A stretch of 64,000 nucleotides of DNA from an uncultured Collinsella sp. (GCA_900546775.1 UREM01000005.1:5528-69527); one strand, 5' to 3'. Positions 54,564 through 63,973 are shown, numbered from the stretch's first letter. Made by a program: numbers and translations. The notes: generated by a model not told the origin, from the letters alone.

Positions 54564-55709
54564 ATGAACAGGCTATTCGACAAATCGATCGTGCTGGCGT
54601 GCTGCATCGCAGCCGCCACGGGCCTTGCTGTGGATGCTCGCCTGGTCGCGGCGTTTTGCCTTGGCGTTGTCATCGCCGCGCTGGCCGAGGTCGCGCAGGG
54701 AGAACGCGCCCGTCGCGCCAGCGAGGCCGGCAGCTACGCCTACGTCATCGCGGCTGTCTTCGTGCCGCCGTTTGTGCCGTTCGCACCTCTCGCCCTCTAT
54801 GACATCGCGCGACGCGTGCGCCGTGAACGCATCTGGCCCGCGCTGGCAATTGGCTCCGTGTTTGCCTGCGCACTTGCCACGGACCTTCGCTGCGGCGCGC
54901 TCACCACCCGAACGCTGTTGCTAACCGCCATCCTTTCGGTCGCCGCCACGTTGCTGTCGCTGCGCACCGCGCAGCTGGAGCGCGAACAGGAACGCATGCG
55001 TCGCACCCGCGACAAGCTGCAAGAACGCGCCCTGGCACTCGAGGCACGCAACCGCGACCTCGCCGACCGCCAGGACTACGAAGTCGAGCTCGCGACGCTC
55101 GCCGAACGCGCCCGCATCGCGCGCGAGATCCACGATAACGTGGGCCACCAGCTCACGCGCGCTTCGCTTCAAACCGAAGCCCTGCGCGTGGTCCATGCCA
55201 ACGAGCCCGGCGTTGCCGCCGATTTCGCCGACGTCAAATACACCGTTGACGAGGCGCTCCAGCTCGTGCGCGCCAGCGTCCACGCGCTCAACGACAACGC
55301 CGTCGACCTTTCCGTGCAGCTCGAACGCATCGTTGAAGGCGCGCGCTCGGACGGCGGTCCGCGGATTGAGCTTGAAGTTATGACCGAACATGCGCCCGCA
55401 AACGTCGCGAACTGCTTTGCGGCGGTCCTGCGCGAGGCGCTCTCCAACACCATGCGCCACGCTTGCGCCCATGCTGTCACTGTACGTTGCATGGAGCATC
55501 CGTCGTTTTACCAGCTCATCGTTACCGACGATGGCGCGGGCGGGGTTCAAGCAAGCGGCCACGGCGCCGCGGAGGGCATGGGGCTTGCCTCTATGCGCGA
55601 GCGCATCGAGGCGCTTGGCGGCACCTTCACCGCCGGCCCGCGTGCCGGCGCCGGCGGCTGGCGCGTGTTTGCCACCGTTCCCAAACAGCAAGGAGATGAT
55701 GGCCGATGA
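54564..55709 (+). CDS. Sensor histidine kinase, NarL/DesK-type
   Basis: A 381-residue membrane kinase. About four hydrophobic segments (residues 8-130) are followed by a coiled coil (150-185), the HisKA_3 helix with phosphoacceptor His in RIAREIHDNVGHQLTRASLQ, and an HATPase domain (AVLREALSNTMRHACAHA; DDGAGG; GMGLASMRERIEALGG). ATG 54564 directly follows a -10-like hexamer. The regulator gene overlaps it by four bases. It likely senses envelope stress or antimicrobial agents on behalf of the divergent ABC exporter. Confidence 0.9.
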   Translation: MNRLFDKSIVLACCIAAATGLAVDARLVAAFCLGVVIAALAEVAQGERARRASEAGSYAYVIAAVFVPPFVPFAPLALYDIARRVRRERIWPALAIGSVFACALATDLRCGALTTRTLLLTAILSVAATLLSLRTAQLEREQERMRRTRDKLQERALALEARNRDLADRQDYEVELATLAERARIAREIHDNVGHQLTRASLQTEALRVVHANEPGVAADFADVKYTVDEALQLVRASVHALNDNAVDLSVQLERIVEGARSDGGPRIELEVMTEHAPANVANCFAAVLREALSNTMRHACAHAVTVRCMEHPSFYQLIVTDDGAGGVQASGHGAAEGMGLASMRERIEALGGTFTAGPRAGAGGWRVFATVPKQQGDDGR

Positions 55710-56335
55710 GGCTCATCGTTGTCGACGACGACCGCCTAGTGGTCGATTCGCTCAAGATTATCCTGGGCGCCCAGCCGCAGATCGAGGTGGTGGGCACCGG
55801 AGCCGACGGCAACGACGCGGTGGCACTCTACGCCGAACTCGCACCCGATATCGCGCTGCTCGACATTCAGATGCCGGGGCGCGACGGCCTATCGGCGGCG
55901 CGCGAGATCCTCGAGCGCGATCCTGCAGCACGCGTGGTGTTTCTGACAACGTTTTCGGATGACGAGTACATTGTGTCGGCACTCAAACTGGGCGCCCGCG
56001 GCTACCTGATCAAGACCGATGTCGCCGCTATTCCGCCGGCGTTGGCGCAGGTCATGGAAGGTAAACGTGTGCTCGAGGGCAAGGCGATCGAAGATGTTGA
56101 CTTTGACGGGATGGGCGACAAGACGGGCACGCCCCGCCGGCCCGCAGCCTTTGCCAGCCTGACCGACCGCGAGTTCGAAGTCGCCGAGCTCATCGCCCGC
56201 GGTCTCGATAACAAGGAAATCGCCGCCACCGCCTATATGGGCGAAGGCACGGTGCGCAACCACATCAGCTCGATCCTTGCAAAGATGGGCCTGCGCAACC
56301 GCACGCAGATCGCCATCGCCTACCTGCGAGGGTAA
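55706..56335 (+). CDS. NarL/LuxR-type response regulator
   Basis: A 209-residue regulator. The receiver domain (1-118) holds IVVDDDRLVVDS, phosphoacceptor Asp in IALLDIQMPGRDG, Thr in VVFLTTFSDDEY and Lys in YLIKTDV. The LuxR DNA-binding domain (about 145-209) reads LTDREFEVAELIARGLDNKE, then GTVRNHISSILAKMGLRNRT. It begins within the kinase stop (ATGA). Probable partner of that kinase, possibly acting at the inverted repeat 54454-54492. Confidence 0.95.
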   Translation: MRLIVVDDDRLVVDSLKIILGAQPQIEVVGTGADGNDAVALYAELAPDIALLDIQMPGRDGLSAAREILERDPAARVVFLTTFSDDEYIVSALKLGARGYLIKTDVAAIPPALAQVMEGKRVLEGKAIEDVDFDGMGDKTGTPRRPAAFASLTDREFEVAELIARGLDNKEIAATAYMGEGTVRNHISSILAKMGLRNRTQIAIAYLRG

Positions 56336-56395
56336 TTACCCAACGGTCAACCGCCCCGGCACAGCAAAATGGCTGTAACCGATTTAATGCCATTT

Positions 56396-56549
56396 CAAAA
56401 CTATGCCGGATTACTACGATGAATCGCCCGCCTTCGACCACGGCAAATTGCGCGCTTACAAAACCGCAGGTAGAACGCTTGCATTATTTAGAAAAATGCA
56501 GTCATGGTCGGGAATGTCGAATTCGTCGTAGTAAACCGACATAGTTTTG
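56396..56549. repeat. Inverted-repeat element, copy 1
   Basis: Terminal arms of 29 bases, CAAAACTATG... at 56396-56424 and the complement at 56521-56549 with a few mismatches, both containing TACTACG. The interior 56460-56520 is related, in inverse orientation, to 56672-56733 of the next element. No credible gene lies in the 590-base gap 56336-56926. Confidence 0.8.
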
Positions 56550-56636
56550 TTCGGATAGTCCCGCACGGATACCATCCCAGGCCTCGCGGGACAAAAATGA
56601 TCCGTTTTCTTCCGCCCGCGGAGATCGGCTGACAGC

Positions 56637-56806
56637 GCCCGCCACGAAATCGGTCCATCTACTACGTTTGACTCGATGCCCCCGACCATACCCGCTTTTC
56701 ATGCAAAATCGCAGACGTTCTACCTGCAGTTTTGCTTTTGCATTTTTCGCCATGGTTGAGGGTAGCGGCTTAAACGTAGTAGATGGGCCCATTTCGTGGC
56801 AGGCGG
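56637..56806. repeat. Inverted-repeat element, copy 2, opposite orientation
   Basis: Arms 56637-56669 and 56772-56806 share CCACGAAAT and CCATCTACTACGTTT. The interior contains GTTCTACCTGCAG, the complement of the CTGCAGGTAGAAC-like core of copy 1. Together the two copies make a head-to-head pair. Confidence 0.8.
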
Positions 56807-56926
56807 GTCATTTTCGGGCTGGACGGGTCGCGTGGCGGCCCACCCGCGCGTTCACGCGCGGGGCCGGCGGGGCATTTTTCCCCCCGCCGGCCCCTATTCC
56901 AGCGCTATACCAGCCCCATTCCAGCG

Positions 56927-57268
56927 CTACTCCGGCTTGGTTTCTACCGTGGGAGTCTTATCCGCCGCGACTGGAGTGCGCGCGGTGTCCATAGTCAGGC
57001 AGTGCTTGGGGCAGCTTTCGATGCACTCGCCGCACACCACGCAGGCGTACGGGTCAATCGACCAGGTACCGCCCTTGCGATCGACCGCGAGCGCGCCCGC
57101 CGGGCAGCGACGCGCGCACATGCCGCAGCAGATGCACACGTCCATGTCGTTGACGATGTGCCCGCGCAAGCGCTCGGGCGCCGTCAGCTCCTCCTGCGGA
57201 TAGCACACCGTGACCGGCTGCTTGACCATAGAGCCCAAGGCCGTCTTGGCAAATGTCAGCAAACTCAT
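56927..57268 (-). CDS. echF: [4Fe-4S] subunit of energy-converting [NiFe] hydrogenase
   Basis: A 113-residue polyferredoxin with two cluster motifs, CICCGMCARRC and CVVCGECIESC, each followed by the late Cys-Pro or Cys needed for a [4Fe-4S] cluster. The N-terminus (SLLTFAKTALGSMVKQPVT) resembles EchF/NuoI. It closes a five-gene reverse-strand operon in Ech order (AB-C-D-E-F), eight bases after the large subunit gene. It would pass electrons from ferredoxin towards the small subunit. The tail is Thr/Lys/Pro-rich. Confidence 0.88.
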   Translation of the reverse strand: MSLLTFAKTALGSMVKQPVTVCYPQEELTAPERLRGHIVNDMDVCICCGMCARRCPAGALAVDRKGGTWSIDPYACVVCGECIESCPKHCLTMDTARTPVAADKTPTVETKPE

Positions 57269-57275
57269 GCCGCGC

Positions 57276-58364
57276 CTACCTTTCCGTGCAGCTAATGCAG
57301 GGGTCGATGGTCAGGATAATCATTGGCACGTTGGCAAGGAGCACGCCCTGCAGCGCATGCGTCAGACCCGCCAGGTTTTGCGACGTCGGCGTTCGCACGC
57401 GAAAACGGTCCAGGTTCTTGGTGCCGTTGCCACGCACATAGTAGTACGCCTCGCCACGCGGCTGCTCAATCACAACCTCGCCGCGCGCGCCGTCGGCCGG
57501 CGTAAGCTTGGTGCGCCCGCCAATGCCGTCGTGCGGAATCTTGCCCACAAGCTCCTTGATGATGTCCATAGCCTGCGTGACCTCGGCACAACGCACCTGG
57601 CAGCGGGCATAGCAGTCGCCGTCGGTCGCCACGATGGGCTCAAACGCAGCCAAGTCCGCATAGGCACCGTCACCAAACATGCGCACGTCGTAATCCACGC
57701 CCGAAGCGCGACCGAACGGGCCGACCATCGAAAGCTCCAGCGCGTCCTTCTTGCTGATCACGCCCACGCCATGTAGGCGCTCACCACAGCTGTCATCGTC
57801 CAAAAACGTATGTACCAGGGCCTCGTAGTCGGGACGCATGGCATCGAGCGTCTGGACAATGCCCGCCAGCTCGGAATCCTCGATATCGTGCTTAAGGCCG
57901 CCGATCTCGTTAATCGACAGGATCACGCGACCGCCGCACGTGCTCTCAAAGATCTTGAGAATCTGCTCGCGCAGCGTCCACGAACGATAGAACAGCGCCT
58001 CAAAGCCAAAGGCATCGGCGAGCAGGCCCAGCCACAGCAAATGCGAGTGAATACGCGAGAGCTCGTGCAGAATGGTGCGGATATACTGCACGCGGCCGGG
58101 CACCTCGATGTCAAGCATGCGTTCGCAGGCGCTGGCATAGCCGCAGCTGTGGCCCACGGCGCAAATGCCGCAGATGCGCTCGGCGATGTAGCCAAACTGA
58201 TGCATGTCGCGCTTTTCGGTGAGCTTCTCGAGTCCGCGGTGCACAAAGCCGATCTGCGGAATTGCCTCGATGACGCGGTCGTCCTCGATTACCAGGTCCA
58301 GATGAAGCGGCTCGGGCAGCACCGGGTGCTGCGGGCCAAACGGAATTACGGAGCGATGAGCCAT
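57276..58364 (-). CDS. echE: [NiFe] hydrogenase large subunit, group 4 (Ech type)
   Basis: A 362-residue catalytic subunit that carries the NiFe site. Both Cys pairs are present: RICGICAVGHS near residue 62 and DPCISCTER at the C-terminus, so it should be active, unlike the related Nuo subunit D. There is no long C-terminal extension after DPCxxC, as expected for Ech enzymes, which need no maturation cleavage or only a short one. It couples proton reduction, or hydrogen oxidation, to ion transport by the membrane subunits. No maturation (hyp) genes are in the window. Confidence 0.95.
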   Translation of the reverse strand: MAHRSVIPFGPQHPVLPEPLHLDLVIEDDRVIEAIPQIGFVHRGLEKLTEKRDMHQFGYIAERICGICAVGHSCGYASACERMLDIEVPGRVQYIRTILHELSRIHSHLLWLGLLADAFGFEALFYRSWTLREQILKIFESTCGGRVILSINEIGGLKHDIEDSELAGIVQTLDAMRPDYEALVHTFLDDDSCGERLHGVGVISKKDALELSMVGPFGRASGVDYDVRMFGDGAYADLAAFEPIVATDGDCYARCQVRCAEVTQAMDIIKELVGKIPHDGIGGRTKLTPADGARGEVVIEQPRGEAYYYVRGNGTKNLDRFRVRTPTSQNLAGLTHALQGVLLANVPMIILTIDPCISCTER

Positions 58365-58369
58365 GGACC

Positions 58370-59071
58370 TTACGCCTCCTTTTTCTGCTTGTCGCGGACG
58401 GCCTTGGCGGCAAGCGCCGCGCGGACCTTGGCCGCTTTCTCGGGATCCATGGCGGCGAGCTTTGCCTCCATCTCGGCAGCCTTGAGCGCGGCCTTGGCGG
58501 CAGCCTCGTCATGCTGAGCATCGGAGCCGGCAGCCGCTGCGGGCTGGGCGGCAGCAGCGCTCGCAGCACCCTCCCCTGCAGCAGCCGCAGCAGCGGCGGC
58601 CTTTTCGGCCGCGGCCTTGCGCGCCTTGGCCTCGGCGGCCGCGCGGACCTTCATGGCCTTCTCGCGCGCGGCCTTCACCTCGGGCGTGATAACGCTCATG
58701 GGTTCAGCGGTCGAGACCTGGTAGAAAAAGCCCTTAAAGTCGATCTGCATATCGGTGATGGCAAGACCGAATAGGTCGTGCGCTTCGTTTTCAAACGGGA
58801 ATACCGCCGGATAGTACGAGCTGATGGACGGAATCTCCTGGTACCGATCAATTCCCTCAACCACCAGGTTCTCGATCGCATAGCTGCCGTCCTGCGCAAT
58901 ATGCTCCTGAGCAGCACGAACGTTGATAAACGTATAGACCAGGCGATACGATCCGTCGTCCACACAGCGCTCGGCGTGCATCTGCACAAAGCGGGCACCG
59001 GCGCCCTTGAGCGCCTGGACATGCGACAGAAGCTCGTCGAGCCCAACGGTGGTATAGATAGCCTTTTGCAT
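58370..59071 (-). CDS. echD: Hydrogenase subunit D (NuoC-like) with long Ala/Lys tail
   Basis: A 233-residue protein. The first 125 residues match the NuoC/EchD fold: YRLVYTFINVRAAQEH, then ISSYYPAVFPFENEAHDLFG, the block that contacts the large subunit. The remaining 105 residues are an Ala-, Lys- and Glu-rich helix (KAAAEKAAAAAAAAGEG) that normal EchD lacks; it is probably a flexible or coiled extension. Its start shares a base with the stop of the small-subunit gene. Confidence 0.85.
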   Translation of the reverse strand: MQKAIYTTVGLDELLSHVQALKGAGARFVQMHAERCVDDGSYRLVYTFINVRAAQEHIAQDGSYAIENLVVEGIDRYQEIPSISSYYPAVFPFENEAHDLFGLAITDMQIDFKGFFYQVSTAEPMSVITPEVKAAREKAMKVRAAAEAKARKAAAEKAAAAAAAAGEGAASAAAAQPAAAAGSDAQHDEAAAKAALKAAEMEAKLAAMDPEKAAKVRAALAAKAVRDKQKKEA

Positions 59072-59688
59072 TACTCGGCCTCCTTTGCAGCGACGGGCGT
59101 CTCAGCAGGTGCGTCGCCAGCAGCGGGTGCGGCGGGCTTCCCGGCAGGCGCGTCACCGGCACCGTCAGTCCCGGCCCCCGCAGCCACAAACCCGTCCTCG
59201 CCCAGCTCAACGCCACCGTCCCAGGTAGCGGCACCGCCCACGGTAAGCGGATCGCCGCCGGCGCGCATCACGGACTCCTTCTGGTCCAGGATGCCGCACG
59301 CCTCCACGATGGCATCGATCACGGTCTCGGGGCGAATGGCGCATCCGGGCGCGTACACGTCCACGGGAATCGCGCGGTCCACGCCGCCGATCACGTTGTA
59401 GGCATCGCGGAACACGCCGCCCGAGCACGCGCAGATGCCGCAGGCCACCACGCACTTGGGCTCGAGCATCTGGTTGTAAATCTGGCGCACGACAGGCAAG
59501 TTCTGAGCGTTGACCGAGCCCGTCACCAAAAAGATGTCCGCATGCTTGGGGTTGCCGGTATTGACCACGCCAAAGCGCTCCGCATCGAACAGCGGCGTGA
59601 GCGAGGCCAGCACCTCGATATCGCATCCGTTGCAGCTCGAGCCGTCGTAATGAATAACCCACGGCGAGCGCGACATTTTATGATCCAT
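59071..59688 (-). CDS. echC: Hydrogenase small subunit C (NuoB-like)
   Basis: A 205-residue protein that holds the [4Fe-4S] cluster closest to the NiFe site. SSCNGCDIEVLASLTP supplies the paired Cys, CVVACGICACSGG the third and VYAPGCAIRPETV the fourth. After residue 150 comes an extension rich in Ala, Gly and Pro (DAPAGKPAAPAAGDAPAET) that is not part of the family core and is probably disordered. GGAGG precedes ATG at eight bases. It overlaps the echD-like gene by one base. Confidence 0.92.
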   Translation of the reverse strand: MDHKMSRSPWVIHYDGSSCNGCDIEVLASLTPLFDAERFGVVNTGNPKHADIFLVTGSVNAQNLPVVRQIYNQMLEPKCVVACGICACSGGVFRDAYNVIGGVDRAIPVDVYAPGCAIRPETVIDAIVEACGILDQKESVMRAGGDPLTVGGAATWDGGVELGEDGFVAAGAGTDGAGDAPAGKPAAPAAGDAPAETPVAAKEAE

Positions 59689-59700
59689 GGATGCCGCCTC

Positions 59701-62582
59701 CTAAATAAACACGTCGACGAGAATGGGCATAAGGTTGAGCAGGCCAAACACCAGCGCCACGCCCCAGCCGAGCTTAAAGCAGCTGCGCCAGGTGCTGCGG
59801 GCAAAGGTGTTGTCGATCAGGACCTCGACAAAGTACGTCGCGGCCATGACGATCAGGGCGACCAGCCAGCTCACGGGGTTGTCCCAAACAAAGAACATGC
59901 CCACCCACATCAAAAACAGCACGGTCTCGCACCAGTGCATAAGGGTCATCTTGGCCAGCGTGCCGCCGCTCATCTCGGTGGCGACGCCCTGGACAATCTC
60001 CTGATGCGCGTGATGCGAGTACGAAAGATCGAACGGCGACTTGCGCAGCTTGATGGTAAGCACCGCGAGCAGCGCGAGGAAAATGGGCGCGCTGTACACG
60101 ATGATGGGGACCGACTGCCCCGTCACGGCGATGGAATCGAAGCTATCGGTGGCAAGGTACAGACCCACACTCATCAGCAAAACGGCGGGCTCGTAACTCA
60201 TAACCTGCAACAGCTCGCGGTCAGCGCCAACCTGGGCAAACGGGCTTTGCGTCGAGGCGGACGCCAACACCACAAAGATCGCGGCGAGCGTCACCATAAA
60301 AGCGCACAGCAGCGTGTTGGAACCCGACACAAAGATACCGCCGCCCACCACGGTAAAGATGAGCGCGCACGCCATATAGGTATCGTCCATGGTGTTTACG
60401 CTGGCGGGGGCCTTGCGCAGCAGCTTGGCAACATCGTAGAAGGGCTGCAGCAGGCGCGGGCCCACGCGGCCCTGCATGCGGGCCGAAAGTTTGCGGTCAA
60501 CGCCGTCGATCAGGCCACCAACCAAAGGCGCCAGCAAGGCAAACGCCACGGTGCCAATAAATATGCCCACGACGCCCGAACCTTCAAAATACTTGCCGCG
60601 CAGCACCGAGGGCGCGCTCATGGCAAGCCGCTCGGGCCCAATCCACGCGCAACACAGCAGCGCAAACAAGATAATGCCGCAGCACACGACGCTGCCCGCG
60701 GGGCCAATACGCTTCTCGCCAAGGGCGTCCTCCGAGTACCAATTGCGCTTTTCGGCCTTCACCTCGCGTCCCATCGAGCCGCGGAAATGGCGATATTTGT
60801 CGGTTCCCACGCCCGAAAGATATACGTTTACGTGCGGTTTGTTGCTCACGCGGAATGAAGTCAGCAGCACCACGGCGATAAACGCCACGATAACCACCAT
60901 CAGATACATGGAGTCCTTGCCAATAACGTACGGCACGCGGCCAAACACCATGGCCAGGTAAGGCGACACCAGACCGCTCGAGATAACCGGGAACGCCACG
61001 CAGCACAGAATCAGCAGCGCGGCGATGGTGTTGAGCGCCATCCATTCGGTCTTATGGACATTGACTTCAACGTTTTGAGCCGTGGGGTCGACGCCCGAAA
61101 GCTTGGCAAGCCACTTGCCCCAGAAGAAGAACGTCGCGGCCGAGCCAAAGGCAAGCACCATGATCATGAGCACGTTGCCGGTCTGTGCGAACGCCACCAG
61201 GGCGCCCCACTTGGACACGAGCATGCCAAACGGCGCCACAAACATGCCCATGATGCCCAGCATCATCAGGCGCGTCAGGTGCGGCATGCGGCTAAACATA
61301 CCGTCCATGTCCTCAATATTGCGGCTGCCGATATGATGCTCGGCGGTGCCCACGCACAGGAATAGCAGCGACTTGGCCACGGTGTGGAACAGGATTAGGA
61401 AGATGGCGGCCCATACGGCCTCGGGCGCGCCGACACCCAAGCAGGCGCTGATAAGGCCCAAGTTGGAGATGGTGGAGTACGCGAGCACGCGCTTGGCGTT
61501 GCTCTGCGAGATGGCCATGAGGGCGGCGAGCAAAAACGTGATGGCACCCACACTCGTGACCATGAAGCCGGTCACGGGATAGATGGCATAGAGCGGGCTC
61601 AGCTTGACCATCAGGAACACGCCGGCCTTGACCATGGTGGACGAGTGCAGTAGGGCGCTCGTAGGAGTGGGGGCAACCATAGCACCGAGCAACCAGGTAT
61701 GGAACGGCATCTGCGCGGCCTTGGTGAGTGCGGCGAGCGACAGCAGAACGACCGGCATCACCAGCAGCGCGGACTGCGCGGTACCGGCGCCGGCAAGCTC
61801 GATCATGCCCGAGATGGTCAGCGGCATGCCGCTAAGGTGCAAGAACATAAGGCCCGCCAAAAACGCGATGCCGCCCAGCATGTTGAGGATGATCTGAGTG
61901 AAGGCGTTTTTGATGGCCTCGGGCGTGCGCGTGTAGCCAATCATAAGGAACGAGCACACGGTGGTGATTTCCCAACCGCAGAACAGCCACTCCAGGTTGT
62001 CGCTCGTCACGATGACGAACATGGCCGAGAGGAACAGGAACATGAGCGCCAGGAACTGCGGGCGTCGGTCGGGTGCGGTCTGCCCGCGCAGCGCGGCCTC
62101 GTGCTCGTCGTGGGCCTGGAAGTCCTTCATGTAGCCCAGGGCATACACGCAGATAAGGCTACCGACGATGCCGACGGCAAGGACCATGATCACACTCATG
62201 TAGTCTAGGTAGAGCGGCGTCGCCGTGACGGCTTCGGCCGCGCGCAGCGTCATGGCTGCAAAGACGAGCGAGCCCACCAGCTGGACTATGCCGAGCACCG
62301 TGGTGAGCGCGTTCCTATATTTGTACGCGTTGTACAGGATGACGGCACACAGGATGACATCGATGGCGGAGCTGATGATGGAGAGCACGTGCGAGGTGCC
62401 GGGAGCAACCTCAAAGCTCTGCGGGCCGTGCCAAAAAACATGACGGCGACTACAACTGTCACCGCCATAATGATGCCAGAGCCTACAAGCCCTACCGCGT
62501 CACGGGCTCGGTCACCGCGCGCAAGCAGCATGCCCAGCGCCGGTACCAGCGGAAACAGGGTAAGGAAATACAGTAGCGTCAT
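59701..62582 (-). CDS. Fused membrane subunits EchA (NuoL-like) and EchB (NuoH-like), with one frameshift
   Basis: The largest hydrogenase gene. Residues 1 to about 620 are an antiporter-like NuoL/HyfB subunit (GWEITTVCSFLMIGYTRT; LLHSSTMVKAGVFLMVKLSP; LILFHTVAKSLLFLCVG), and the last 300 are a NuoH/EchB subunit (MQGRVGPRLLQPFYDVAKLL; HAHQEIVQGVATEMSGG). In other Ech operons these are separate genes. The first 50 codons from ATG 62582 (MTLLYFLTLFPLVPALGMLL) are in another frame; one extra T in the six-T run at 62433-62438 (A on the given strand) would join them as MFFWHGPQSFEVAPG and give 960 residues. Without it a GTG at 62388 could start a shortened product of 895 residues. Confidence 0.88.
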
Positions 62583-62865
62583 ACCATCACTCCCCCATGC
62601 CAAAACGCTGCAACTGTTTAACGTTATAGCTCAATTAAGGAGTAGCAGCGGCGGGTTTTCGGTCAACTGGGGAGTTTTAGGCGTACGGGGTAAGGGCACG
62701 TCCGCTTTGGAGCAGGGGGCGACGTTTCCTTACCACAGCGACGGGCGCGCGGGCCACCGCGTGCGGCTTACTGGCCACTTTGGAGGATGTCCCAATAGGC
62801 TCGCGGCGGTCCGAAAAGTTGGCGCGGCAAGAAAAATGCGCCTCGTGGGCGCACCATCCCGTTTG
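62583..62865. other. Gap without a recognised gene
   Basis: It contains the probable hydrogenase promoter region (AT-rich at about 62600-62640) and GC-rich sequence after that. I see no palindrome, RNA gene or conserved frame here. Confidence 0.5.
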
Positions 62866-63261
62866 CTATTCCATCTTTTTAACGCGCGGCTTGCGACCGC
62901 GCGGCTTATCGACCAGTGCGGACTCACCGCTCTCGCGGTACTGACGGCACCAAGCCTTGACCGAAGACTCGCTGGGAATCTTGTGCTTGATCATGGCCTC
63001 GCGAACCGTCAAGCCGTTTTCCAGACGGTCCTTAACCACAGCGAGCTTTACGTCGTACGAATAGGTGTGATGATGCGAACCGGCATTGAGAACGGCGTCG
63101 GCACCGCCCACGGCGTACGCGCGGGCCCACTGACGAGCCGTGGCCTGGGGAATGCCAAGCTCCGCGGCGAGGGCGCGATGACCGACCCCCTCTTGGAGGA
63201 TCTCGACGGCGCGCTGCCTAACCTCGGGCGCATGCGTGCGAGTCCTAGTTGCTTCCGACAT
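62866..63261 (-). CDS. Transposase-type helix-turn-helix protein (IS3-orfA-like), single
   Basis: A 131-residue protein with two helix-turn-helix units: VEILQEGVGHRALAAELGIP, then QATARQWARAY at about residues 17-50, and a second unit at 75-115 (LTVREAMIKHKIPSESSVKA). This is the form of the first frame of IS3/IS150-like elements and related InsJ-type DNA-binding proteins; it ends with a basic tail (KPRGRKPRVKKME). No integrase second frame follows, so it is either an orphan remnant or a domesticated regulator. ATG 63261 is chosen; a GTG three codons earlier is possible. AT-rich repeats lie upstream. Confidence 0.75.
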   Translation of the reverse strand: MSEATRTRTHAPEVRQRAVEILQEGVGHRALAAELGIPQATARQWARAYAVGGADAVLNAGSHHHTYSYDVKLAVVKDRLENGLTVREAMIKHKIPSESSVKAWCRQYRESGESALVDKPRGRKPRVKKME

Positions 63262-63547
63262 ACCTGCCACTTCTTAGCCTTAACCGTTAATCTGCCTTCT
63301 TACGTGCATGTTAGATAGTAGCATTTTGCTGTTCGCGCGTAGCAGTTAATTGAAAATAGCAACGGCGTCATCTGGGCATTTGCTATTAATTTGCGACATT
63401 TCTTTACGTTTAATTTACGCAGCTAGTTAGCCCGCAGCTCATTGATGGTGTTTTACCAGCCAGATTGATTTCTTTTTGTTTCGCTTGGTATGGTTTTCAT
63501 AATTATTAACCCCTCAGCCTCTGAGCTAGCATGTCAGTCTTCCGCTT

Positions 63548-63690
63548 ACTTTCCAGCTTTCTACTTAACTTTCCAGCTTTCTACCCAGCTTTCCAGCTTT
63601 CCACCTAACTTTCCAGCTTTCTTTCCAGCTTTCCACCTTAGGTGTTAAGTTAAGTGGAAAGTTGGAAAGATGATGGGAAGTCGGAAAAGC
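63548..63690. repeat. Tandem and inverted TTTCCAGCTTTC repeats
   Basis: At least five direct copies of CTTTCCAGCTTTC with about 20-base spacing fill 63548-63640, alternating with CTAACTT or CCACC segments. They are followed by inverted versions (GTGGAAAGTTGGAAAG) up to about 63690. No gene lies in 63262-64000. Confidence 0.85.
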
Positions 63691-63713
63691 TAAAACGCCT
63701 TTCTCCAGCGACG

Positions 63714-63920
63714 GCTGGACAGTTAGTTCAGATACGTATTTTTCTATGCTGATAAAGCTGCGCTATGGTCCCCGGAGAGGGTTCTTTGGCGACTCATTGC
63801 ACGCAAATCGAGCCCAGATGGCTACCGAACCCTAGTTTTGAGCCCCTTTCTTCCCCAAAACGAGCGCCGGATGCGCCTACTGCGGTCTGGAATTATACGT
63901 ATCTGAACTAACTGTCCAGC
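63714..63920. repeat. Element with perfect 26-base terminal inverted repeats
   Basis: GCTGGACAGTTAGTTCAG... (63714-63739) is exactly complementary to 63895-63920. The 207-base unit has no protein gene. Target duplications are not evident. It looks like a miniature inverted-repeat transposable element. Confidence 0.85.
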
Positions 63921-63950
63921 GGAGTCCAAGACTGGGATCGCGCAGATCAG

Positions 63951-63973
63951 AACCACCCTTAAAAAGGGTGGTT
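63951..63973. terminator. Small hairpin near the window end
   Basis: AACCACCCTT and AAGGGTGGTT arms around AAA, followed by TGCTCTT. It may end a transcript from outside the window or belong to the neighbouring repeat. Confidence 0.5.

Noticed and set aside
63548..63640. CRISPR array in the tandem repeat region
   Set aside because: Repeats are only about 13 bases with very short, similar spacers, and no cas genes are near.
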